Part shown: piece by piece, positions 1-5,937 of the stretch
Numbering within the stretch: position 1 is the stretch's first letter
Layout of the letters: each line of letters begins with the position of its first letter
Source of the DNA: Clostridia bacterium
Lineage (GTDB): Bacteria > Bacillota_A > Clostridia > Oscillospirales > CAG-272
DNA: 14,786 nucleotides
Assembly: GCA_017407725.1 (NCBI GenBank)
Contig: JAFQWB010000126.1
Coordinates: forward strand, 1 to 14,786
Reading direction: 5' to 3'
Notes under the pieces: model-generated
Told to the model about the DNA's origin: nothing
The model's input: the letters and a program-made list of their open reading frames with translations, nothing else
Databases searched by the model: none
Position numbers and translations under genes: made by a program

Positions 1-1
1 C

Positions 2-424
2 AAGGTTGAAATGTCCCAGTACACACTCCCCGAGAAGAGCGACGAGGCATTTGACGAGCTCGTAACAAAGGCGGAAAACCTCGTTAAGGGTCTTGGATTC
101 CACTTCAGAACAGTAAAGCTCGCGGCTGCTGACTGCTCTGCATCCATGGCAAGAACCTACGATATCGAGATCCAGATCCCCTCTATGAACGGATACAAGG
201 AGGTAAGCTCTGTTTCGAACGCAAGAGATTACCAAGCAAGACGCGGTATGATGAGAGTAAAGAGAGCAGACGGAAAGATCGAGTATCTCCACACGCTCAA
301 CGGAAGCGGACTTGCTACAAGCCGTATTCTTCCCGCACTCGTTGAGCAGAACCAGAATGCGGACGGAAGCGTTACAGTTCCCGAGGTTCTCAGAAAGTAT
401 CTCGGCTGCGACGTTATAAAGTAA
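2..424 (+). CDS. serS: Seryl-tRNA synthetase, C-terminal part (5' end outside window)
   Basis: This is the C-terminal part of class II seryl-tRNA synthetase, the cytoplasmic enzyme that charges tRNA-Ser with serine. The reading frame is already open at the window edge, so the visible ATG at 11 is internal; the tRNA-binding coiled coil and motifs 1 and 2 lie upstream. What remains is the end of the catalytic core: a segment reading ARTYDIEIQIPSMNGYKEVS, then DYQARR, then motif 3 (NGSGLATSRILPALVEQN) with the conserved ATP-binding Arg, and the family-typical ending VPEVLRKYLG. The usual SSCSN segment reads SSVSN here, a tolerated variation. It is the first visible gene of a tightly spaced plus-strand cluster, 19 bp ahead of the next gene. 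Confidence 0.96.
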   Translation, partial: KVEMSQYTLPEKSDEAFDELVTKAENLVKGLGFHFRTVKLAAADCSASMARTYDIEIQIPSMNGYKEVSSVSNARDYQARRGMMRVKRADGKIEYLHTLNGSGLATSRILPALVEQNQNADGSVTVPEVLRKYLGCDVIK

Positions 425-443
425 GAAAGATTGGAGAATATAA

Positions 444-896
444 ATGATTCAGTGGTTAGGCAAAGCTGAAACGCTCGAGCTTGTCATCTGGTCAATATTC
501 ATCGGTGTATCAATAGGCGTATTTGCGGTATTCTACACAAGAAGAATACTCGGTGCGTTTATAAGAAAGCTTCTTCAGGCAAACTGCACCACGCCCGAAA
601 ATGCGCTCAGCATTGAGGAGCTTGGTTTTGCATCAAATTTCTTTGTGAAATCATCACTTAAAAGCGGAATACTAAGACTCTTTGTTCTGACAGACAAAAA
701 CTGTCCTCCGAGTGATCTCAAAACAGACAAGCTCTACATTCCCGAAAGCAAAAAGCACGGCGCAGAGCTTCGTTTTTCGGGCAAGGACACCGACGTTTTC
801 GGTATAATAATCGCCCTCGCGATATTTATTGCCCTTGCATATGCGATGACTCTTATCATTCCTTACGTAATGACTCTTATCGGAGATATCGGATAA
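444..896 (+). CDS. Small two-helix membrane protein of unknown function
   Basis: I do not recognise this 150-residue protein. It has a hydrophobic segment at about residues 11-31 followed by the basic stretch YTRRILGAFIRKLL, then a soluble domain of roughly 80 residues (about 40-115) containing DKLYIPESKKHG, and a second hydrophobic segment at about 118-146 close to the C-terminus. It is therefore probably a bitopic hairpin protein with both ends on the same side of the membrane. A GGAG-type ribosome binding site lies just before the ATG. The stop codon overlaps the start of the next gene (TAATG), which implies translational coupling with the MORN-repeat membrane protein. The two may work together at the membrane, but nothing in the sequence gives a reaction. 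Confidence 0.8.
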   Translation: MIQWLGKAETLELVIWSIFIGVSIGVFAVFYTRRILGAFIRKLLQANCTTPENALSIEELGFASNFFVKSSLKSGILRLFVLTDKNCPPSDLKTDKLYIPESKKHGAELRFSGKDTDVFGIIIALAIFIALAYAMTLIIPYVMTLIGDIG

Positions 897-1792
897 TGAA
901 AAGCAGAAGGGTTGATCTGAAAAGCTTCTTTCTGTCCTCCTTGATACTTTCCCTCGCAGTTCTTGTGATCGTTTTGCTTGTATTTCTTATTGCAGGCTAC
1001 AGAGTAAGGCTTTATAATACCGTCGAGGGCAGATCGTTCTTCGTCGGAAAGACCTACAAGGGCGAGCCGCTTGAGGGAACTGTCTATTACAAGGACGGAA
1101 TCACCGCCCTTTACAGTCACGATCACAGATCGCTTACCTTTTCAAACGGTGACGAATATATAGGCGAGACCTACGCGCTCTTTCCGCACGGAAACGGAAG
1201 CATGGTCTTTGCAAACGGCGACCAATACGAAGGAGTCTTTACACTCGGAAAGGTAACGGGATACGGAACGTATACCTTTGCAAATGGCAGCACATGCACG
1301 GCATATTTCAAAAACGGCAGGCCCGAGGGAGAGGCAACTATAGTTTACCACTATGACGACTTCGAGGAAACGTTCAGCGGATATTACTCATCGGGAATGC
1401 TTCACGGATACGGAAGCACGGTAAAAAGAGACGGATCGTCCTACACGGGCGGATACTACCTCGGTCTTCACGATGCAGAGGGAGAATACATCTACAAAAA
1501 CGGAGATTCATATAGCGGCAGCTTCTACGAGGGCGTTCCCGACGGATACGGCGTCTACAGATGGAGCGACGGCGACTTCTATATGGGATACTTCAAAAAC
1601 GGTGTTATAGAAGGAAACGGATCCTACAGCTATTCGGGAGAGGTCTTTAGCGGAATCTTCACAAACGGAAGCTTCGATCCGACACCGCCCGAAGAAAAAG
1701 AGGAGGAGATCCCTCCGATGCCGGGAGAAGAAAACAATACAGACACCGAAAATAACGGTACATCAGAGGAAAATAATGAGCAGAATTCGTGA
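896..1792 (+). CDS. Membrane-anchored MORN-repeat protein
   Basis: This 298-residue protein has a short basic N-terminus, one strong transmembrane segment (about residues 11-34) and then a run of MORN repeats from about residue 87 to 260. The repeats show the usual Y-x-G-x(4)-G-x-x-x-G-x-G pattern, for example YEGVFTLGKVTGYGTYTF, YSGSFYEGVPDGYGVYRW and YMGYFKNGVIEGNGSYSY. I count seven to eight copies of about 23 residues, the third degenerate. The end (about 261-298) is a low-complexity Pro/Glu/Asn tail. MORN repeats form an elongated beta-sheet scaffold and have been linked to lipid or protein binding, so a scaffold role at the membrane or outside it is likely, but the partner is unknown. 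It overlaps the upstream small membrane protein by one base and the downstream SAHH gene by 17 bases, so it is probably co-expressed with both. Confidence 0.9.
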   Translation: MKSRRVDLKSFFLSSLILSLAVLVIVLLVFLIAGYRVRLYNTVEGRSFFVGKTYKGEPLEGTVYYKDGITALYSHDHRSLTFSNGDEYIGETYALFPHGNGSMVFANGDQYEGVFTLGKVTGYGTYTFANGSTCTAYFKNGRPEGEATIVYHYDDFEETFSGYYSSGMLHGYGSTVKRDGSSYTGGYYLGLHDAEGEYIYKNGDSYSGSFYEGVPDGYGVYRWSDGDFYMGYFKNGVIEGNGSYSYSGEVFSGIFTNGSFDPTPPEEKEEEIPPMPGEENNTDTENNGTSEENNEQNS

Positions 1793-3014
1793 TATATCGC
1801 TCGCACAGAGCGGAATTGATAAAATTGAATACATAAAAAGCTATACCCCCGTGCTCTCAATGATCGAAGAGAGATTCGAAAAGGAAAAGCCCTTCAAGGG
1901 ACTTAATATTTCGATGTCTATCCATCTTGAAGCAAAGACGGCATACCTTGCTCTCATCCTTGCAAAGGGCGGCGCAAAGGTAAGTGCAACCGGATGCAAT
2001 CCTTTGTCAACTCAAGATGACATTGCTGCCGCTCTCGTAAGCCTCGGAATTGAGGTGAATGCGGTTCACGGCGCAAGCGAAGAGGAATACACAGAGGATC
2101 TTCTCGCGGCTCTTTCCATTAAACCCGATCTTATTATTGATGACGGCGGAGATTTTACGCAGCTTCTTCACTCGGGCGCAACCGAGCTTGGCGTAAATCT
2201 TATAGGCGGATGTGAGGAAACAACTACCGGAATTCACAGACTCAAGGCAAGAGAAGCAGCAGGAATGCTCTCTTATCCTATGATCGATATAAACGATGCC
2301 GATTGCAAGCATCTTTTTGACAACCGCTACGGAACAGGTCAGTCGGTATTCGACGGCATAATGCACACAACCAACATCATGATCTCAGGAAAGACACTTG
2401 TAGTTGCGGGATACGGATGGTGCGGACGCGGAGTTGCAATGCGCGCTAAAGGGCTCGGAGCAAACGTTATCGTTACCGAAATCGACCCCGTAAAGGCGAT
2501 CGAGGCTATAATGGACGGCTTCAGAGTAATGCCCATGAGCGAAGCGGCTCCTCTCGGCGACATTTTCGTAACACTTACCGGATGCAAGGACGTTATAACG
2601 GGCGAGCACGTAGCAAAAATGAAGAACGGTGCGACACTTGCAAATGCTGGTCATTTCGACGTTGAAATAAACAAAAACGACCTTGAAGCTCTTTCAAAGA
2701 GAGTATTCGCAAGAAAGCCAAACATTATGGGATATGAGCTTTCGGACGGAAGAATTATAAATCTTCTTGCCGAGGGAAGACTTGTAAACCTTGCCGCAGG
2801 CAACGGACATCCTGCGGAAATAATGGACATGTCCTTCGCACTCCAAGCTCTCTGCCTTGAATATCTTGCAAAGAACAGAAATCTTGAAAACAAGGTGTAC
2901 GACGTTCCGAAGAACATCGACGCTGCAGTCGCAAGAATGAAGCTTGAAGCGATGGGAAGCAAGATCGACAAGCTTACAGAAGAGCAGGAAAAATATCTCG
3001 GCTCGATGGAATAA
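1776..3014 (+). CDS. ahcY: S-adenosylhomocysteine hydrolase family enzyme (possible S-inosylhomocysteine hydrolase)
   Basis: This 412-residue cytoplasmic NAD-dependent enzyme belongs to the adenosylhomocysteinase family, which reversibly splits the by-product of SAM-dependent methylation into homocysteine and a nucleoside. Visible hallmarks are STQDDIAAAL (78-87), DDGGD (122-126), EETTTGIHRL (147-156), NDADCKHLFDN with Lys178 and Asp182, the NAD-binding GYGWCGRG (212-219), NAGHFDVEI with His293, and NGHPAEIM with His345. The length matches the short archaeal/Thermotoga form, without the insertion of longer bacterial and plant enzymes and without their KPDHYRY end. The substrate loop reads IHLEAKTA (49-56), where mammalian SAHH has LHMTVETA; the positions equivalent to Thr57 and Glu59 become Glu52 and Lys54. 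This could shift preference to the deaminated substrate (see findings). An AGAGGA ribosome binding site at 1765-1770 supports this ATG, which overlaps the MORN gene. Confidence 0.93.
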   Translation: MSRIRDISLAQSGIDKIEYIKSYTPVLSMIEERFEKEKPFKGLNISMSIHLEAKTAYLALILAKGGAKVSATGCNPLSTQDDIAAALVSLGIEVNAVHGASEEEYTEDLLAALSIKPDLIIDDGGDFTQLLHSGATELGVNLIGGCEETTTGIHRLKAREAAGMLSYPMIDINDADCKHLFDNRYGTGQSVFDGIMHTTNIMISGKTLVVAGYGWCGRGVAMRAKGLGANVIVTEIDPVKAIEAIMDGFRVMPMSEAAPLGDIFVTLTGCKDVITGEHVAKMKNGATLANAGHFDVEINKNDLEALSKRVFARKPNIMGYELSDGRIINLLAEGRLVNLAAGNGHPAEIMDMSFALQALCLEYLAKNRNLENKVYDVPKNIDAAVARMKLEAMGSKIDKLTEEQEKYLGSME

Positions 3015-3030
3015 AACGGATAAAAACACA

Positions 3031-3072
3031 AACGCCTCTGTGCAAACTTTGGTTGCACAGAGGCGTTTTTTT
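3031..3072. terminator. Strong bidirectional Rho-independent terminator
   Basis: A perfect 15-bp stem (AACGCCTCTGTGCAA at 3031-3045, complement at 3053-3067) encloses a 7-nt loop and is followed on the plus strand by a T run to 3072. Read on the minus strand, the stem is followed by a T-rich tract as well (TTTGTGTTTTTATC). It sits 16 bp after the SAHH stop and just before the stop of the converging CPBP gene, so it can end both operons. Confidence 0.93.
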
Positions 3073-3078
3073 GATAAT

Positions 3079-4002
3079 TTATGCTCCGATTATGAGTGCG
3101 ACTATGAGCGACAGTATAACTGCGGCAGCGAAGACGGGATGAATTACAAGAGATATGAGCCTTTTTGCCGTTTTGTTTTTTTCGCCGCTCGGCGTATTCT
3201 TTTCGGGAATGGTAACTGCAAGTCGGGCAAAATACTTCTCGGACAGATACAATGATATAATAAAGAAAATGAAGAATATTGCAACAATTATAAAGAGCGC
3301 GAAAAGTATTCCCATAGGCTGAACTATGACGTTCCAGAGTGCGGGAAGGAAATATACGCTGAGAACGTTCGTAAAGAAACGAATAAAGACCGCCGACCAG
3401 ATATTGCCCGTCATTCTTACCGAAAAGGCAAGAACCACGCCCATAAAGAAATACGCTCCGAAGGACGAAATACTGAAATTACAAATTGCAAATGCAAGCG
3501 CGCTCATTATAACAGCGGTAAAGCTTCCGTATTTAAGATACGCTCTGTAAATTATCCCTCTGAATGCAAATTCTTCTATGACAGCGGGGAGAATTCCGAA
3601 GGCAAAAAGAACGTAAAAAACGTTAGTTTTGGTTGATATACCCGAAAAAATAAATGATGCTGACGAGGTAAAATCAGCCGAAGCGATACCAAGCACGTAT
3701 GAAAGCGCGTTGAGAAGTAAAAATCCGAAGGTCGCCGTAAAAAGAAGCGATATAACAAGAGGAAGATTTCTTATACGAATCTTTGTTTTGATAATAGCCG
3801 CGTACCCTTGATCAACGTATTTAAGAAAGAAAAAGGTGGGGAGCGCAAAGACAAGCACTTCAAGAAATATTGCGGCGATAAAAGCCTCTGTAAGGGTGTC
3901 GGGCCTTGCTATCCTTACAACTCCCGAAAGAGCAAGAAGAAGGGTAAGCGCAAGAATGTAAAGAGGAGCCTTTGCTTCCTCCTTTATCTTAAAGCTTTTC
4001 AA
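3079..4002 (-). CDS. CPBP-like (Abi/CAAX protease-related) membrane protein, metal ligands degenerate
   Basis: This 307-residue polytopic membrane protein has about eight hydrophobic segments spread over residues 12-305. It resembles the CPBP intramembrane metalloprotease family (Rce1/Abi-like), which contains CAAX-prenyl proteases and bacterial immunity or processing proteases. Motif 1 is intact: PAVIEEFAFRGI with Glu143, Glu144 and Arg148. Motif 2, normally FxxxH, reads FAICN (171-175), and motif 3, normally HxxxN, reads RFFTN (208-212), so both usual metal-binding histidines are missing. It may be a non-catalytic membrane protein or use other ligands. It is the last gene of the minus-strand cluster; its start overlaps the end of the formyl-THF cyclo-ligase gene by 14 bp, indicating co-transcription. 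There is no evidence here for a substrate or a bacteriocin. Confidence 0.8.
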   Translation of the reverse strand: MKSFKIKEEAKAPLYILALTLLLALSGVVRIARPDTLTEAFIAAIFLEVLVFALPTFFFLKYVDQGYAAIIKTKIRIRNLPLVISLLFTATFGFLLLNALSYVLGIASADFTSSASFIFSGISTKTNVFYVLFAFGILPAVIEEFAFRGIIYRAYLKYGSFTAVIMSALAFAICNFSISSFGAYFFMGVVLAFSVRMTGNIWSAVFIRFFTNVLSVYFLPALWNVIVQPMGILFALFIIVAIFFIFFIISLYLSEKYFARLAVTIPEKNTPSGEKNKTAKRLISLVIHPVFAAAVILSLIVALIIGA

Positions 4003-4579
4003 TGATCTTCACTCCCTTATCGGTAACAAGATAATCGACCGACATATCAAATCGTCCTCTCGGCACACTGTCAAGAACGAGTCCCGAATAGATAAAGCCT
4101 GCAAGAACACCGCCAAAGCGTGATATATATCTGTCGTAAAAGCCCTTTCCGTAGCCGAGTCTGAAGCCCTTTTTATCAAATGCAAGTGCAGGAACCATCA
4201 TAAGCGAAGAATTCTTTTCCTTGCAGGGAAGGAAAAGCTCGGCGTCCTTTTTAGGTGCGGGAATGCCGTATTTGCCCTCCTCAAGCTCGTCAAGCGAGTT
4301 TATATAAAAGAAGTCCATCTTGCCTTCCTCCTCATAACAGAGGGGAAGAGCAACCTTTTTGCCCTGTAAAAGCGCCTTTTCAATTATGGGACGGACGTCG
4401 ATCTCACCCTTTGCAGGATAATAGGCAAGAAGTGTATCGGCATATCTGTAGCTGACAAGCGAGGTGAAGGCTTCACATATTCTCGTATCAAGCTCGGATT
4501 TATTCGTTTTTTCAATATCCGCCCTCAAAAGTCTGCATTTTGAACGGATCTTCTTTTTTTCTTCTCTGATTTCGTACAT
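3989..4579 (-). CDS. fthC: 5-formyltetrahydrofolate cyclo-ligase (MTHFS)
   Basis: The product is a 196-residue cytoplasmic enzyme that uses ATP to convert 5-formyl-THF (folinic acid), a dead-end folate, to 5,10-methenyl-THF. Family marks are the basic N-terminal segment with KKKIRSKCRLLR, the AYYPAKGEIDVRPII segment (52-66), VALPLCYEEEGKMDF (76-90), and the diagnostic signature FRLGYGKGFYDRY (139-151) that binds the phosphate. Length is normal (family about 180-200). The gene follows the DJ-1/PfpI gene by 53 bp with a GGAAAAGAG-like ribosome binding site and overlaps the downstream CPBP gene. It lies across the terminator from the SAHH gene, so two one-carbon metabolism genes are adjacent but convergent. 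Confidence 0.93.
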   Translation of the reverse strand: MYEIREEKKKIRSKCRLLRADIEKTNKSELDTRICEAFTSLVSYRYADTLLAYYPAKGEIDVRPIIEKALLQGKKVALPLCYEEEGKMDFFYINSLDELEEGKYGIPAPKKDAELFLPCKEKNSSLMMVPALAFDKKGFRLGYGKGFYDRYISRFGGVLAGFIYSGLVLDSVPRGRFDMSVDYLVTDKGVKIIEKL

Positions 4580-4632
4580 TTTCTCTTTTCCGATCGGGTT
4601 GTTTTTTTATTCTTGTTTCGCTCGCACGAACC

Positions 4633-5193
4633 TCAGAGCTTCTTTCCGTCAACCATAGTTGACATTTTTACCTTTTCTGCAAGCTCGGCAGAGTCAAGAA
4701 GTTCAATAAGAGTGCATCCAAGCTCGAAGGATGCTCCCATTCCCGCTCCCGTAACTACGTGGCCGTCTCTTTCAACCGCTTTTTCCGAAAGCAGAGCTCC
4801 GAGAAGCTCATTTTCAAAGCTCGGATAGCAGGTAGCTCTTCTGCCCTCAAGGATTCCGAGTCTTCCGAAAACAAGGGGAGCCGCGCAAATAGCCGCAATC
4901 GGCTTTTCGTTTTTATCAAAAAGTCGCACAAGCTCCTTCACTCTGTCATCGTTATAGAGATTGAGAGCGCCCGGCATTCCTCCGGGGAGGAAAAGAAGCT
5001 CGGTATTGTCGGGAGTTAGCGATATTTTTGAAAGTGTCGTATCGGCGGTGATTTTTATTTTGTGTGTTCCGATAACCTCTTCGGTATCGTTTATGCTTAT
5101 AAGCCTTACGTCGTGTCCTGCGCGCATAAGGAGATCGGCAGGGCAGAGTGCCTCAATTTCTTCAAACCCATTTGCAAGAAGTACTGCAACCAT
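4633..5193 (-). CDS. DJ-1/PfpI family protein (YajL/ThiJ-like)
   Basis: This 186-residue protein of the DJ-1 branch of the class I glutamine amidotransferase-like superfamily shows the conserved Glu of the GFEEIEA segment (Glu12), the LFLPGGMPGALNL strand-turn (67-79), and the nucleophile-elbow cysteine Cys103 in AAICAAP, followed by VVTGAGMGASFEL. Members act as stress-protective or glyoxalase-like proteins, or as chaperones; the exact activity of this one cannot be read from sequence. It starts 18 bp after the tmk stop with an AAGGTG ribosome binding site, so it is very probably co-transcribed with tmk. The length and both active-site residues suggest a functional protein. Confidence 0.9.
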   Translation of the reverse strand: MVAVLLANGFEEIEALCPADLLMRAGHDVRLISINDTEEVIGTHKIKITADTTLSKISLTPDNTELLFLPGGMPGALNLYNDDRVKELVRLFDKNEKPIAAICAAPLVFGRLGILEGRRATCYPSFENELLGALLSEKAVERDGHVVTGAGMGASFELGCTLIELLDSAELAEKVKMSTMVDGKKL

Positions 5194-5211
5194 AGTTTAC
5201 ACACCTTACGC

Positions 5212-5877
5212 TTAAAGGATCGAGTCAACAAACTCGCTTATCTCAAGCGCAATATCCTCTCTTTTTCTTATTTCGTTATTTTCGTAGCACTTTATTCTCT
5301 TCCACGAAAGCTTGTCCGAGGCATACATTGCCGCCTCGTAGCTTCTGTAAAGGAAGCCGCTGTCCTTTTCGTGAATGTCCTTTGCTCTTGAATCGGCAAC
5401 ACTTCTCTTATTGATAAGATCGATCGCAATATCGGGAAGGAGCTCAAGATATATCACCGCATCGGGCGAGGGAAGCCCGAGCTTTGAAAACTCGGTATCG
5501 AAAAGCCACTCAAGAAAGGCATCCCACTCGCTCTTGTCAAGCTTTGAAAGCTGATGGACCGCATTCGCCGTCGTATATCTGTCCGCAATTACAACCGAAT
5601 TTTCCTCTTCAAGAAGCTTTTTCCACCCCTTTTTGTAGGAATAGTATCTGTCAAGCGCAAAGAAGAGCGAGGAGGTATATGCCGAGGTGTCGGAAGGATC
5701 GCTTCCGAATTCACCTGCGAGATACTTTTTAACGAAGATGCATCCCTCACTGTCATACATGGGGAAGGCGATCTTGTGAACCTTCACGTTCTTTTTTTCA
5801 AGATATGAATAGAGATATTCAAGCTGAGTGTGTTTTCCCGAGCCGTCAAGCCCGTCAATTACTATAAGCTTTCCCAT
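5212..5877 (-). CDS. tmk: Thymidylate kinase
   Basis: This 221-residue cytoplasmic P-loop kinase phosphorylates dTMP to dTDP in the dTTP pathway. The N-terminus reads GKLIVIDGLDGSGKHTQ (2-18), the NMP-kinase P-loop. The central VVIADRYTTANAVHQ (95-109) is the Tmk DRY motif with its downstream nucleotide-contact region, and PDAVIYLELLPDIA (138-151) is the usual strand leading to the lid. The lid region carries NKRSVADSRAKD. Two departures: the P-loop Glu before G is Asp (DGLDG), and the Ser/Thr normally following the P-loop Lys is His (GKHT). The upstream gap of 60 bp from ftsK contains a possible promoter, and an AAGGAT ribosome binding site precedes the ATG. Confidence 0.9.
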   Translation of the reverse strand: MGKLIVIDGLDGSGKHTQLEYLYSYLEKKNVKVHKIAFPMYDSEGCIFVKKYLAGEFGSDPSDTSAYTSSLFFALDRYYSYKKGWKKLLEEENSVVIADRYTTANAVHQLSKLDKSEWDAFLEWLFDTEFSKLGLPSPDAVIYLELLPDIAIDLINKRSVADSRAKDIHEKDSGFLYRSYEAAMYASDKLSWKRIKCYENNEIRKREDIALEISEFVDSIL

Positions 5878-5892
5878 AAAAAATCCTTATTT

Positions 5893-5920
5893 ATTCTTTA
5901 ATGTTATCTTTAGTTGTCAA
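5893..5920 (-). promoter_or_regulatory. Possible tmk promoter
   Basis: On the minus strand a perfect -35 box TTGACA (5915-5920) is followed after 16 bp by a weak -10-like AAGAAT (5893-5898), upstream of the tmk ribosome binding site. The -35 is good but the -10 is poor, so this may be a secondary promoter within an ftsK-tmk transcript or chance. No hairpin terminator is visible between ftsK and tmk. Confidence 0.35.
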
Positions 5921-5937
5921 TATGTCCGAAATACGGC

